Part shown: positions 26,592-36,388 of the stretch, one piece after another
How the letters are laid out: each line of letters starts with the position of its first letter
Numbering within the stretch: the stretch's first letter is position 1
Assembly: GCF_900184735.1 (NCBI RefSeq)
Contig: NZ_LT855387.1
Span: 119,099 to 183,098 of the forward strand
Origin: Paucisalibacillus globulus
GTDB lineage: Bacteria; Bacillota; Bacilli; Bacillales; Amphibacillaceae
Length of the DNA stretch: 64,000 bases
Reading direction: 5' to 3'
Notes under the pieces: generated by a model
What the model was told of the DNA's origin: nothing
Database searches by the model: none
Seen by the model: the letters and a program-made list of their open reading frames with translations, nothing else
Translations under genes and position numbers: made by a program

Positions 26592-28307
26592 TTAACTAGT
26601 TATCATTGTAACTTTTTTAAAGTTCTTAGCAAGTTCATGTAACTCTCTAGCATGTTCAATTGCGGTGTCCGTTAATTTTGTTCCTGTCATCATTCTACTT
26701 AGTTCTTTAATCTGTTCGGTCTCACTAAGCTCTAAAACATGGGTTGTCGTCCGATTTTGCAATTCTTTTTTCTCAATAAATAGATGTGTATCTGCCATAG
26801 CTGCAACTTGTGGTAAATGGGAAATACAAAGGACTTGTGAATCATTGGAGATTTGGAAGATTTTTTCAGCAATTGCCTGTGCAACTCGGCCGCTAACTCC
26901 GGTATCTACCTCGTCAAAAATTACACTAGTAACGCCTTGATGTTTAGCAAATAATTTCTTTAACACAAGCATGATCCTAGAAAGCTCTCCACCAGAAGCA
27001 ACTTTATTTATTTCTTTTAGAGGTTCCCCTAAATTCGTAGAAATTAGGAAGCGAATCTGGTCAAACCCATTTCGATGTAATGCTACTGTTTTACTTGGAT
27101 TTTCAGGTGAAAACTGAATGGAGAAAGAAGCTTTTTCAAGGTATAGATCTTTTAATTCTTCTTGCACTTCCCGTATTAAATCCTTAGCTGCCTTTTTTCG
27201 GATATCATGTAATTGACTTGCATCTAAATAAGCATCTTCCTCTAGATCCTCAATTTCTTTAGCTAATTTTTGTAGATGAGAATCTTTGTTCTTTATTTGT
27301 TCAATCTCCTCTTCAATTGAACCCATATATTCAATCATTTCATCAACTGTAGAACCGTATTTCTTTTTCAAACGACTAATCTCTGAAAGTCTTCCTTCTA
27401 TCTCATTTAAACGATCTGGATTGTATTCTAAACTTTCAATGAAATTACTTAGTTCAAAGGTTAAATCCTCCATCATATAAAAATGATTTGACAATGACTC
27501 AGACTTTAATGCAATAAATTCGTCATAATTATTGATTTCTTCGAGTGACCTTTGAGCCATACTTAACCATTCTAATCCTTTTTGTTCGCCATATAATGCA
27601 TTATAAGCATCCATAACACCTTTATAAATCCGCTCATAATTCATTAATTGGGTTCTTTCTTTTTCTAATTCTACATCTTCTTCTGGGACAAGATTGGCCT
27701 TTTCTAATTCACTCAACTGAAATTCAAGCAAGTCAAGCCTTTGTGCAATTTCTTGTTCATTTTCACTTAGATCTTTATAACGCCTTTTTAATGATTGAAG
27801 TTTTTCAAACAAGGTCAAATATTCTTCTTTTACTTTATCCACTTTAGCTTGGCTGTATAAATCTAATAATTCGATATGATTCTCAGGATTCATTAATGAT
27901 TGTGTTTCATGTTGGCTATGGATATCTATTAATGTCTTCCCAAATTCCCTTAGAATGGCTAGCGTTACTAACTTGCCGTTGACCCGACAAATACTCTTAC
28001 CTGAAGCCGTAATGATTCTCTGGAGAACTACTTCATTGTCATGGATCTCGACACCATATTCCCTTCCAATGGAGTATATCGTATGTGAACTAGAATCAAT
28101 AGAAAAGAGTCCCTCGATCTCTGCTTTTTCCATACCATGTCTGACAAATTCTACAGATGACCTACCTCCAGCTAATAACTGTATAGCATCAATTATGATT
28201 GATTTACCAGCGCCTGTTTCCCCTGATAAAACCGTAAGACCATCTTTTAATGTAACTGTCATTTGATCTATGATTGCGAAATTATGGATTGATAATTCGG
28301 TTAACAT
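26592..28307 (-). CDS. recN: DNA repair protein RecN
   Basis: A 571-residue SMC-like ATPase that acts early in double-strand-break repair. Walker A GETGAGKS at 29-36, long central coiled coil (about 150-370, rich in Glu/Leu/Lys), ABC signature ASGGELSRIML and Walker B VIFDEVDTG. ATG with GAGGTGG upstream. It lies 13 bases after argR in the same transcript. Confidence 0.95.
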   Translation of the reverse strand: MLTELSIHNFAIIDQMTVTLKDGLTVLSGETGAGKSIIIDAIQLLAGGRSSVEFVRHGMEKAEIEGLFSIDSSSHTIYSIGREYGVEIHDNEVVLQRIITASGKSICRVNGKLVTLAILREFGKTLIDIHSQHETQSLMNPENHIELLDLYSQAKVDKVKEEYLTLFEKLQSLKRRYKDLSENEQEIAQRLDLLEFQLSELEKANLVPEEDVELEKERTQLMNYERIYKGVMDAYNALYGEQKGLEWLSMAQRSLEEINNYDEFIALKSESLSNHFYMMEDLTFELSNFIESLEYNPDRLNEIEGRLSEISRLKKKYGSTVDEMIEYMGSIEEEIEQIKNKDSHLQKLAKEIEDLEEDAYLDASQLHDIRKKAAKDLIREVQEELKDLYLEKASFSIQFSPENPSKTVALHRNGFDQIRFLISTNLGEPLKEINKVASGGELSRIMLVLKKLFAKHQGVTSVIFDEVDTGVSGRVAQAIAEKIFQISNDSQVLCISHLPQVAAMADTHLFIEKKELQNRTTTHVLELSETEQIKELSRMMTGTKLTDTAIEHARELHELAKNFKKVTMITS

Positions 28308-28320
28308 GTCGCCACCTCGT

Positions 28321-28770
28321 CTATAACATATTAATAAAACGTTCTTTTATTGTAACTGTGTCCTTTTCCGTACGGCAAATAATCAAACATGTATCATCTC
28401 CACAAATCGTACCCATAATCTCATCCCAGTCAAGATTATCAATTAATACACCTACAGCATGTGCATTGCCAGGAAGTGTTTTTAGTACAATGAAGTGACT
28501 TGTATGATCAATCTTTACAAAAGCATCCATTATTAAACGTTTTAATTTGTCATGAGGATTAAATCGTTGATCAGCTGGTAGACTATATTTATATTTTCCA
28601 CCTCTGGAAGGAACTTTAACGAGATGCAACTCTTTTATATCTCTCGAAACTGTAGCTTGTGTGACGTTGTAGCCTAAATTTTTCAAACGATCCACCAGTT
28701 CATCTTGTGTATCAATATCATTTTCTGTAATTAATTCTCTTATCTTTATATGCCTTTGAACTTTACTCAT
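28321..28770 (-). CDS. argR: Arginine repressor ArgR/AhrC
   Basis: A 149-residue hexameric regulator of arginine synthesis and breakdown. Winged-helix N-terminus (about 1-70, with [13 protein letters not shown]) and a C-terminal oligomerisation and arginine-binding domain ([14 protein letters not shown], where the Asp pair contacts arginine). It also serves as accessory factor in site-specific recombination in some bacteria. Upstream is a 135-base gap with the tlyA terminator, so it probably starts its own transcript with recN. Confidence 0.94.
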   Translation of the reverse strand: MSKVQRHIKIRELITENDIDTQDELVDRLKNLGYNVTQATVSRDIKELHLVKVPSRGGKYKYSLPADQRFNPHDKLKRLIMDAFVKIDHTSHFIVLKTLPGNAHAVGVLIDNLDWDEIMGTICGDDTCLIICRTEKDTVTIKERFINML

Positions 28771-28877
28771 ATTGACCCCCTAGTATTAGTAGATGTAACC
28801 AATCATTAATAATCAAGTGCAACCCCTTAATTTGTCCTTGTCCGGTTATTTCCAGTTTTATTAAACCATTAACTAAA

Positions 28878-28901
28878 AAGGACTACAAAATTGTAGTCCT
28901 T
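28878..28901 (-). terminator. Terminator after tlyA-type methyltransferase
   Basis: An 11-bp stem AAGGACTACAA/TTGTAGTCCTT with a two-base loop, followed by TTTT on the minus strand. It ends the long accB-to-tlyA block. Confidence 0.85.
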
Positions 28902-28905
28902 ACAC

Positions 28906-29733
28906 TCATATATTCTTTGCTGACTTTAATTCTGAATGAGCTTCATTGACTACAACCTCGGGATTTAGTTCTTCAATGGAAATTGTAGGTTCTTCCTTTT
29001 CCCAACCTAAATGGGCTAAAAACTCCACATTTCCATCACCACCGGTGATTGGAGAATAAGTTAGACCATAGAGGTCAAATCCCTCTTCTTGTGCAAAAGA
29101 AAGTACTTTTTTCAAAACTTCCACATGAATATTTTTATCACGAACTATACCTTTTTTTCCAACTTGCTCACGACCTGCTTCAAATTGTGGCTTGATTAAT
29201 GCAACTACATCACTTTTAGGTAGTAGAAGCTTCTTTAATACAGGAAGAATTAACTTTAATGAGATAAATGAAACATCAATAGATGCGAAGTTTGGTAATC
29301 CTTCTTTCAACATGTCATTTGTCACATAACGAAAGTTGGTTCGTTCCATTACAACTACGCGAGAATCGTTACGAAGTTTCCAATCTAGTTGATTATAACC
29401 AACATCAATGGCATAACAAAGTTTTGCACCCGATTGAAGGGCACAATCCGTAAATCCCCCCGTTGATGAACCAATATCCATCATAATTCTATCATGAACA
29501 TCCAAAGAAAACACTTTCAAAGCTTTTTCGAGCTTTAATCCACCTCTCCCTACATAAGGAATTAATTTTCCTTTGACAGTTAAGGGGATATCATCATCAA
29601 CCTTCATCCCAGGTTTATCAAGTCTTTCTTGCTCGGAATAGACTAAACCAGCCATAACAGCACGCTTTGCCTTTTCCCTAGTTTCAATTAGATTTCGTTC
29701 TACGAGTAGAACATCAAGTCGTATTTTACTCAT
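28906..29733 (-). CDS. yqxC: TlyA-family rRNA methyltransferase (YqxC)
   Basis: A 275-residue S4-FtsJ protein. An N-terminal S4 RNA-binding domain (about 4-62, RLDVLLVERNL to GKLIPYVGRGG) is followed by a Rossmann methyltransferase with the SAM motif MDIGSSTGGFTDC and ASIDVSFISL. Relatives 2'-O-methylate 16S/23S rRNA, and some are linked to haemolysis. The rRNA target is not known here. It lies 27 bases after ispA with no dxs gene between them, which is unlike most Bacillus. Confidence 0.9.
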   Translation of the reverse strand: MSKIRLDVLLVERNLIETREKAKRAVMAGLVYSEQERLDKPGMKVDDDIPLTVKGKLIPYVGRGGLKLEKALKVFSLDVHDRIMMDIGSSTGGFTDCALQSGAKLCYAIDVGYNQLDWKLRNDSRVVVMERTNFRYVTNDMLKEGLPNFASIDVSFISLKLILPVLKKLLLPKSDVVALIKPQFEAGREQVGKKGIVRDKNIHVEVLKKVLSFAQEEGFDLYGLTYSPITGGDGNVEFLAHLGWEKEEPTISIEELNPEVVVNEAHSELKSAKNI

Positions 29734-29760
29734 CTGTTTAAAATCCTTTATCAGTCAATT

Positions 29761-30645
29761 TTAGTGGTCACGGTTGCTAACATAATTTGTCAGTTCCAAT
29801 AATTTTGATGTATGTGCATTTGCCTTTTCTAATAATGTTAAAGCCTTTTCGGTATATAATTTTTTCATCTCTATAGCACCGTCTAGTCCCAATAATTTAG
29901 GATAGGTACTTTTGTCGTTGGATTCGTCACTACCTACTGCCTTACCAAGTTTTTCTTGATCGCCGATTACATCTAAAATATCATCTTGAACCTGGAATAT
30001 AAGACCTAAATAATGCGCATAATCTCGAAGGAAAGATATTTGTTCCTCGGAGGCCTTTCCTAAGTATGCACCTGCAGTAACAGCAAATTTAAGTAGCTCT
30101 CCAGTCTTTAGAGAATGGATTTTCTCTAACTTCTCTAGAGTTACAGGTTGTTTTTCTGCTTCCATATCAAGTATTTGCCCGCCAACCATTCCAGATGGAC
30201 CACTTGCTTTAGATAGATGCTTGATACAATATAACTTTTCTTTATCTGTTAGTAGAGGATCATTTGCAATTATTTCAAAGCTATAAGTTAATAGTGCGTC
30301 ACCCGCAAGAATCGCAGTTGCTTCACCAAATACTTTATGATTAGTAGGTAGACCTCGGCGCATATCATCATCGTCCATCGCAGGAAGATCATCATGTATT
30401 AATGAATAAGTATGGATCATTTCCAATGCCAATGCGGAACTATACGTCTTTTCAGTCTCTGTAGAATATGCTTCAAAACTTGCCAATAACAATACTGGTC
30501 GAAGTCTTTTCCCCCCAGCTTCAAGGGAGTATAACATTGATTTTCTAAGTGATTCAGTTATGTCCGTAGCCTGTATATACTCAGACAACAATCTCTGAAA
30601 CATTTTTTGGTTTGAGTCAATATATTGCTTTAAAGTGTCTACCAC
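29761..30645 (-). CDS. ispA: Geranyl/farnesyl diphosphate synthase IspA
   Basis: A 294-residue all-helical short-chain prenyl synthase that condenses isopentenyl and allylic diphosphates. First Asp-rich motif DDLPAMD at 85-91, with the two-residue insertion typical of bacterial FPP synthases; second motif QVQDDILD near 218-225; GGKRLRP at 44-50 binds diphosphate. GTG start at 30645 overlaps the xseB stop by one base (TAGTG). Its precursor enzyme Dxs is not next door. Confidence 0.93.
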   Translation of the reverse strand: MVDTLKQYIDSNQKMFQRLLSEYIQATDITESLRKSMLYSLEAGGKRLRPVLLLASFEAYSTETEKTYSSALALEMIHTYSLIHDDLPAMDDDDMRRGLPTNHKVFGEATAILAGDALLTYSFEIIANDPLLTDKEKLYCIKHLSKASGPSGMVGGQILDMEAEKQPVTLEKLEKIHSLKTGELLKFAVTAGAYLGKASEEQISFLRDYAHYLGLIFQVQDDILDVIGDQEKLGKAVGSDESNDKSTYPKLLGLDGAIEMKKLYTEKALTLLEKANAHTSKLLELTNYVSNRDH

Positions 30646-30881
30646 TATTTCTCATCCTCCTGTATATCAAAAGGAACAAGCTCCCCCTGCTCATTCATAA
30701 TCTGCACCATTTTTTCTTGGATATGATTTAATTTATCACTACATATTTTGGAGAGAATCATACCATCTTGATAGTAAGAGATTGCTTTTTCTAAAGGCAC
30801 ATCTCCCTCTTCAAGTTTTCCAATTATTTCTTCCAGTTTCTCCATTGCCTCTTCAAAGGTTAAGTCTTTATATTTGTCCAT
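30645..30881 (-). CDS. xseB: Exodeoxyribonuclease VII small subunit
   Basis: A 78-residue acidic helical subunit, with the family opening [18 protein letters not shown] and a coiled-coil body. Several copies bind each XseA in the exonuclease VII complex that degrades single-stranded DNA. It overlaps ispA by one base. An 80-base gap separates it from xseA. Confidence 0.93.
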   Translation of the reverse strand: MDKYKDLTFEEAMEKLEEIIGKLEEGDVPLEKAISYYQDGMILSKICSDKLNHIQEKMVQIMNEQGELVPFDIQEDEK

Positions 30882-30961
30882 TTTCTAACTCCTTATTGAG
30901 CGTTATTAGTTTGGTCAGTCATGTGGTCTCATGGTACTAATTGGAAACCACATAATTTAGT

Positions 30962-32296
30962 TTAGTTAATATCCAGAACCTCACAGTTCACCAGACCATC
31001 TTGCAAATTAAGCTTAATATGATCATTTTGCTTTATTTGTGACTTCGATTTAATAATATCGCCTGTTGAAGTATAGGGTATGGCAAATCCCCGTTTCATA
31101 ATTTCTAAGGGATTAAGTAAGGTCAATTTATCCATCGTTCTATGTAACTGTTGAGATTGCTTTTCAATCTGTTGACTCATGGCTTGATCCTTCTGTTTCA
31201 ACAACTGGTGAAAATCTTTAGTAGCTTGAACAAATTGCCTCTTTGGATGTTGTGTTAACAGCCTTGTATTGTGATGATTAAGTCGTTCGGATTTATTTTG
31301 CAGGTTAAACTTTAGACCACGGTCCATACGTTCTCGGTGTTTATCCAATTCTTGTTCTTTTTGCCTTATCAACTGTTCTGGGTATCGAAATGCATAAGAT
31401 TGTGCCATTCTTTCCAACTGGTTTCTGTTTTGTTTAATAGTAATTCCTATTAAACTACTTAGCGACTGTTTCATTCTAGAAATTTTATCTAACAATTCAT
31501 ATTGTGACGGTACAGCTAATTCAGCTGCACCAGTTGGCGTAGGAGCCCTTAAATCGGCAACATAATCACTTATCGTGACATCTGTTTCATGCCCAACAGC
31601 CGATATAATCGGAATCGCAGAATGAAAAATTGCTTCAGCTACAATTTCTTCGTTAAAAGACCATAATTCTTCAATAGACCCGCCACCACGACCAACAATC
31701 ATTACGTCAAATAAATTATCTTTATTCGCTTGTTGAATTGCTCTCGAAATCGAACCCGCTGCATTTACACCTTGTACGAGGACTGGTAAAATAGTAACTT
31801 GCACAACAGGAAACCGTCTTTTTATCGTGGTAATAATGTCTCTTACCGCCGCACCAGTAGGTGAAGTGATAACTCCTATATGATTTGGAATCATTGGTAT
31901 TTCTTTTTTATATTGCGAATCGAAATATCCCTTTTTTCGTAATTTTTCTTTCAATTGTTCAAAAGTTAAATACAAAGAACCTACTCCATCTGGTTCCATT
32001 TGTTGTATATATAGCTGATATTGACCAGTTGCTTCAAAAACGCTAATTTCCCCTCGAATAAGAACTTTCATTCCATTTTCAGGCTTAAATTTCAAATAAC
32101 GATTGTTCCCTGAAAACATTACAGCATTAATCCGAGCCTGGTCATCCTTAATTGTTAAGTACATATGACCTCTTGAATGTAATTTAAAATTAGATACTTC
32201 ACCCTTTAGCCAAATACTACGAAGATGTGGATCTGTATCCATTTTTCTTTTAATATACTTAGTAAGTGCTGTAACTGTTAAGTATTTATCTGTCAT
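30962..32296 (-). CDS. xseA: Exodeoxyribonuclease VII large subunit
   Basis: A 444-residue catalytic subunit. N-terminal OB fold (about 5-100, WLKGEVSNFKLHSRGHMY), catalytic core (about 125-320 with GVITSPTGAA, RGGGSIEELWSFN and GHETDVTI) and C-terminal coiled coil. It overlaps folD by four bases (ATGA). Confidence 0.94.
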   Translation of the reverse strand: MTDKYLTVTALTKYIKRKMDTDPHLRSIWLKGEVSNFKLHSRGHMYLTIKDDQARINAVMFSGNNRYLKFKPENGMKVLIRGEISVFEATGQYQLYIQQMEPDGVGSLYLTFEQLKEKLRKKGYFDSQYKKEIPMIPNHIGVITSPTGAAVRDIITTIKRRFPVVQVTILPVLVQGVNAAGSISRAIQQANKDNLFDVMIVGRGGGSIEELWSFNEEIVAEAIFHSAIPIISAVGHETDVTISDYVADLRAPTPTGAAELAVPSQYELLDKISRMKQSLSSLIGITIKQNRNQLERMAQSYAFRYPEQLIRQKEQELDKHRERMDRGLKFNLQNKSERLNHHNTRLLTQHPKRQFVQATKDFHQLLKQKDQAMSQQIEKQSQQLHRTMDKLTLLNPLEIMKRGFAIPYTSTGDIIKSKSQIKQNDHIKLNLQDGLVNCEVLDIN

Positions 32297-33144
32297 AGAA
32301 CCCTTTCCTTAGCAGCTTTTAATGTATTATATAACAACATAGTAATTGTCATTGGACCAACACCACGAGGTACTGGTGTTATGTAGGATGCAACTTCTTT
32401 TGCACTATCAAAATCAACATCACCAGTTAATTTACCATCCTCTATTCGATTAATCCCAACGTCTATAACTACAGCACCTTCTTTAATATACTCTTTACTA
32501 ATTATATTTGGACTACCAATTGCAACAACGAGTATATCTGCTTGTTTGGTTATATCTTTTACATTCTTTGTTCTAGAGTGACAATAGGTAACTGTTGCAT
32601 GTTCATTTAATAATAATTGGCCTACAGGTTTTCCAACAATATTACTTCTACCTAGTATAACAGCATGTTTACCCTCTATGCTGATGTTTTTGGATTGAAG
32701 CATTTTTATAATTCCATATGGGGTACAAGGTAAGAAAGTATCTTGTCCTGTCATCATTCTTCCAATATTTACAGGATGGAAGCCATCCACATCCTTACGA
32801 GGATCGATGGTTTCAATAATATGCTGTACATTGATTTGTTTGGGAAGTGGAAGTTGTACCAGAATTCCATGAACCTGTTCATTTTGATTTAATTTCTGGA
32901 TGATATCTAGTAGCTCTTTTTCAGATATAGATTCAGGTAGTTCAATTATTTCAGAACTAATCCCAACTTCTTCAGATGCCCGTTTTTTACCATTAACATA
33001 CGATCTTGAGGCTGCATCATTTCCAACCAAAACTACCGACAAGTGTGGAATTACATTTTTTTTTCGTAGATCTTTCACTTCTTGTTTCATTTCTTCTTTT
33101 AATTCCATGGACAATTCTTTACCATTAATAACCTTAGCTTCCAT
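32293..33144 (-). CDS. folD: Bifunctional FolD: methylene-THF dehydrogenase/cyclohydrolase
   Basis: A 283-residue enzyme interconverting 5,10-methylene-, methenyl- and 10-formyl-tetrahydrofolate with NADP. Catalytic YVNGKKRASEE (around Lys53-55), VQLPLPK, then the Rossmann segment VILGRSNIVGKPV and the C-terminal PVPRGVGPMT. ATG with AGGGGAAGG upstream. It lies 73 bases after nusB. It supplies one-carbon units together with the glycine cleavage system further right. Confidence 0.95.
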   Translation of the reverse strand: MEAKVINGKELSMELKEEMKQEVKDLRKKNVIPHLSVVLVGNDAASRSYVNGKKRASEEVGISSEIIELPESISEKELLDIIQKLNQNEQVHGILVQLPLPKQINVQHIIETIDPRKDVDGFHPVNIGRMMTGQDTFLPCTPYGIIKMLQSKNISIEGKHAVILGRSNIVGKPVGQLLLNEHATVTYCHSRTKNVKDITKQADILVVAIGSPNIISKEYIKEGAVVIDVGINRIEDGKLTGDVDFDSAKEVASYITPVPRGVGPMTITMLLYNTLKAAKERVL

Positions 33145-33217
33145 AATACCTTCCCCTCTCCCACTAAGTTCTTTACTTAACTAGAATATATTGATTAACC
33201 ATAACAATATTTTCTGT

Positions 33218-33598
33218 TTATTTAATTATCCTAGATAGGACACCATTAACAAACTTTCCTGATTTTTCATCGCCATATCGTTTCGCCAATTCTACAGCTT
33301 CATTTATGGATACATTTTCAGGAATATCATTTACAAATAATATTTCGAAAGTAGCTATTCGTAAAACTGTTTTCTCTACTGCAGGCAGACGCTCTAAAGA
33401 CCAATTTTCAAGGTTTGCTGATATTTTTTGGTCAACGGTTGCTTTTTCTTTTACAACACCGTTCACTAAAGAATCTAAGAATTTATTTTGTCTTTCTTCT
33501 GTTAATCTATCTTGAATCGTTTGTTCCATATCTTCTTCTAACAAGTCTAATTGGAATAATATTTGGAATGCTTTTTCTCTTGCTTCATGACGTTTCAT
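33218..33598 (-). CDS. nusB: Transcription antitermination factor NusB
   Basis: A 126-residue all-helical RNA-binding protein that pairs with S10 (NusE) in rRNA antitermination. Family motifs: AREKAFQILFQ (5-15), VEKTVLRIATFEIL and SINEAVELAKRYGDEKSGKFVNGVL. ATG with AAGGAGT upstream. It is separated from yqhY by a hairpin and about 180 bases, so it may have its own promoter. Confidence 0.94.
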   Translation of the reverse strand: MKRHEAREKAFQILFQLDLLEEDMEQTIQDRLTEERQNKFLDSLVNGVVKEKATVDQKISANLENWSLERLPAVEKTVLRIATFEILFVNDIPENVSINEAVELAKRYGDEKSGKFVNGVLSRIIK

Positions 33599-33743
33599 TT
33601 TTATGACTCCTTCTGCTAATCTCTGTTCAAATCATATCATTTTTATGTTGAAGACGCCACAACTGTCAATTCTTTTTAATTATCTGTCATATGTAATAGA
33701 TGTCCCTAGCTCTTTCATTTAAGTAAGCATTTAATAACAAGAA

Positions 33744-33773
33744 AGGTCAAAAGATATTTCTACCTTTTGACCT
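33744..33773 (-). terminator. Terminator after yqhY
   Basis: A 10-bp perfect stem AGGTCAAAAG/CTTTTGACCT just past the yqhY stop, followed by TTTCTTGTT on the minus strand. Confidence 0.75.
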
Positions 33774-33779
33774 CTTGTA

Positions 33780-34175
33780 TTATTCTGATTCTTCTTCTGT
33801 TGTTTCTTTATCCATTTGTAATCCTACTACGTGAATATTTACTTCTGAAATTTCTAATGAAGTCATGTTTTTTAATGTTTGTCTGATGTTTCCTTGAATT
33901 TTTTGTGCTACTTCAGGAATAGACACACCAAATTCTAATACAACATACAGGTCAATTAGTATTCCTTCATCAGTTAATTCGACTTTAACACCTTTACTAT
34001 GAGACTTTTTACCGAACCGTTCTACTACACCAGTAGCAAAATTCCCACGCATATTTGCCAAGCCTTCCACTTCTAATGCTGCTATACCAGCAATCACTTC
34101 AATAACTTCTGGGGCAATTTCTACTTTACCTAGTCCAGTATTTTCGCTCATATTAACTAACGATTGATCTGCCAT
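33780..34175 (-). CDS. yqhY: Asp23/Gls24 family envelope stress protein YqhY
   Basis: A 131-residue Asp23/Gls24-family protein (GKVEIAPEVIEVIAGIAALEVEGL). In B. subtilis, YqhY sits with accBC and is thought to damp acetyl-CoA carboxylase activity. The same linkage is seen here, 35 bases downstream of accC. The C-terminus is a short acidic tail. ATG with AAAGGAGTG upstream. Confidence 0.9.
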   Translation of the reverse strand: MADQSLVNMSENTGLGKVEIAPEVIEVIAGIAALEVEGLANMRGNFATGVVERFGKKSHSKGVKVELTDEGILIDLYVVLEFGVSIPEVAQKIQGNIRQTLKNMTSLEISEVNIHVVGLQMDKETTEEESE

Positions 34176-34210
34176 TTTGTCACTCCTTTATGAAAATTGA
34201 GTTTAAAGCC

Positions 34211-35572
34211 TTAATCTTCATTTGGTTCCATAATTGGATGTTCTTCTAAGAAGTTCGTATTAAAGTCTCCATCTACAAACACTTCATGTTCCATTATTAA
34301 TCGATGGAATGGAATGGTTGTATGTATCCCTTCTACAAGGAATTCATCGAGTGCTCGTTTCATACGAGCAATTGCTTCTTCCCTAGTTGAACCATATGTG
34401 ATTAGTTTTGCAATCATCGAATCATAATATGGTGGAATAGAATAGCCAGGATAAGCAGCAGAATCAACACGAATTCCTAGACCGCCTGGTGGTAAGTACA
34501 TATTAATTTTACCAGGTGAAGGCATAAAATTCTTAAATGGTTGTTCAGCATTAATACGACACTCAATTGCCCATCCATCAAATGTTACTTCTTCTTGATT
34601 GAACGACAGCTTTTCACCATTTGCTATCTTTATTTGTTCTTTAATTAAATCGATTCCCGTAACCATTTCAGTTACTGGATGCTCAACCTGGATTCTTGTG
34701 TTCATTTCCATAAAATAGAAGTCTTGAGTTTTACGGTCAAAAATAAACTCAATAGTTCCGGCACCAACATAATTAACGGCTTCAGCAGCTTTTACTGCTG
34801 CTCCTCCCATTTTAGCACGAATTTCCTCATTTAGTGCAGGAGAAGGTGTTTCTTCAATTAATTTTTGTAAACGACGCTGAATACTACAATCCCGTTCTCC
34901 TAAATGAACTACGTTTCCATGGGTATCAGCTAATACTTGTATCTCTACATGTCGGAAGTCCTCAATAAACTTTTCAAGATAAACACCGGGATTACCAAAT
35001 GCAGTCTCCGCTTCTTTTTGAGTAATACGAATTCCTTTAATAAGGTCTCCTTCCGATCTTGCAACTCGGATTCCTTTTCCACCACCACCAGCAGTAGCTT
35101 TTATTATAACAGGATAACCAATTGATTCTGCAATTTTAATCGCTTCTTCTTCATTTTCTATTATACCATCTGAACCAGGAACAATGGGTACATTTGCTTC
35201 ACGCATTGTTTCTCGTGCTACATCCTTAATACCCATTTTTTGAATTGCTTCAGGAGTAGGTCCGACAAATGTAATATTACAAGCTTTGCATATCTCAGCA
35301 AAATCAGCATTTTCAGCTAAAAATCCATAACCCGGATGTATGGCATCAACATTCGTCAAGGTTGCCACACTTATAATATTGGTGACATTAAGATAACTGT
35401 CCTTACTTGCTTTAGGACCGATACAGTAAGCCTCGTCAGCTAATTGAACATGTAATGATTCTTTATCGGCTTCTGAATATATAGCAACTGTTTCTACACC
35501 CAACTCTTTACAGGCACGAATAATTCGGACAGCTATTTCTCCTCTGTTTGCAACAAGCAGTTTTTTTATCAT
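34211..35572 (-). CDS. accC: Acetyl-CoA carboxylase, biotin carboxylase subunit
   Basis: A 453-residue ATP-grasp enzyme that carboxylates the biotin of AccB, first step of fatty-acid synthesis. [15 protein letters not shown] at the N-terminus, glycine-rich ATP loop AGGGGKGIR, the ERDCSIQRR segment and [12 protein letters not shown]. Full length. It lies 14 bases after accB. It might also serve the propionyl-CoA carboxyltransferase at 9363-10922, since no dedicated partner is visible. Confidence 0.95.
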   Translation of the reverse strand: MIKKLLVANRGEIAVRIIRACKELGVETVAIYSEADKESLHVQLADEAYCIGPKASKDSYLNVTNIISVATLTNVDAIHPGYGFLAENADFAEICKACNITFVGPTPEAIQKMGIKDVARETMREANVPIVPGSDGIIENEEEAIKIAESIGYPVIIKATAGGGGKGIRVARSEGDLIKGIRITQKEAETAFGNPGVYLEKFIEDFRHVEIQVLADTHGNVVHLGERDCSIQRRLQKLIEETPSPALNEEIRAKMGGAAVKAAEAVNYVGAGTIEFIFDRKTQDFYFMEMNTRIQVEHPVTEMVTGIDLIKEQIKIANGEKLSFNQEEVTFDGWAIECRINAEQPFKNFMPSPGKINMYLPPGGLGIRVDSAAYPGYSIPPYYDSMIAKLITYGSTREEAIARMKRALDEFLVEGIHTTIPFHRLIMEHEVFVDGDFNTNFLEEHPIMEPNED

Positions 35573-35586
35573 ATTAGCACGTCCCC

Positions 35587-36072
35587 TTACTTCGTTTTCA
35601 CTCTAAATAATGGTTGACCATACTCCACAAGTTCTCCATTTTCAACTAGAACTTCAACGATTTCACCTGAAACTTCCGCTTCAATCTCATTAAATAGTTT
35701 CATTGCTTCAACTATGCAAACTACTGTATCTTTTGCCACGGAACTTCCAACAGATACAAATGGATCACTTTCCGGATTTGGTGCACTATAAAAAGTTCCA
35801 ACCATTGGAGATGTAATTTCGAAATCAAAATTTACGGTACTTTCTTTCACTGATGTTTCAACTACTTCAACTGTTTCTTGAACAGCTTGTTGTCTCTCAG
35901 AGATAGCAGTTGTTTCTTTTTCAACTTGAACAACTGGTTGTGTTGGAACAGCAATAGGTTCAGATTGTTTTTTCATAGACACTTTAGTGCCATTTGTTTC
36001 ATAAGTAAATTCATTAATGGAAGATTGATCAACTAGTTTTATTATTTCACGTATTTCTTGTACTTTTAGCAT
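35587..36072 (-). CDS. accB: Biotin carboxyl carrier protein
   Basis: A 161-residue carrier with an N-terminal helical segment, a Val/Glu/Thr/Gln-rich linker (about 38-80) and a C-terminal biotinyl domain with the biotinylated Lys125 in VEAMKLFNE. First gene of accB-accC-yqhY. ATG with AAGGGAGTG upstream. A cre-like site lies about 110 bases upstream. Confidence 0.95.
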   Translation of the reverse strand: MLKVQEIREIIKLVDQSSINEFTYETNGTKVSMKKQSEPIAVPTQPVVQVEKETTAISERQQAVQETVEVVETSVKESTVNFDFEITSPMVGTFYSAPNPESDPFVSVGSSVAKDTVVCIVEAMKLFNEIEAEVSGEIVEVLVENGELVEYGQPLFRVKTK

Positions 36073-36179
36073 AATATTGCACTCCCTTACCTTTTTTTAT
36101 AATTAGGTACTAATAACTCCTCTTAGTATTTTACGATAAATACTAGGGAAACATCAACAATTAAATATATCTATAGATG

Positions 36180-36193
36180 TTAAAGCGCTTTCA
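36180..36193 (+). promoter_or_regulatory. cre-like site upstream of accB
   Basis: TTAAAGCGCTTTCA, the exact reverse complement of the cre-like site before bcd. It matches the CcpA operator pattern. The remaining gene-free stretch 36073-36388 holds an AT-rich accB promoter region and the spoIIIAH terminator. Confidence 0.5.
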
Positions 36194-36348
36194 CTTCCCC
36201 TAATTATAGCAAGTCCCATCAGGATTAGCGAATATATATTAAAATTAGGGCTTAATAAAAAACTCATCATGAAATGTATCCTCATATGAATCCTCTACTC
36301 TAGTTTTCCTAAAAAATAATTCCACCAAAAAATTCGCAAAAATAAAAA

Positions 36349-36371
36349 CATCAAGTCTGCAAGACTTGATG
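36349..36371 (-). terminator. Terminator of the spoIIIA operon
   Basis: A 10-bp perfect stem CATCAAGTCT/AGACTTGATG with a three-base loop, followed by TTTTTATTTTTG on the minus strand, 17 bases past the spoIIIAH stop. Confidence 0.88.
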
Positions 36372-36388
36372 CTATAATTAAATTATTA

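Noticed and set aside
29700-29770. OLE RNA near ispA, as in some extremophilic Firmicutes
   Set aside because: The gaps between xseB, ispA and yqxC are at most a few tens of bases, so there is no room for a 600-base RNA.
36101-36114. FapR operator upstream of accB
   Set aside because: Only one half-site (TTAGGTACTAA) matches; the other half is AT-rich and unrelated, so it is not called.
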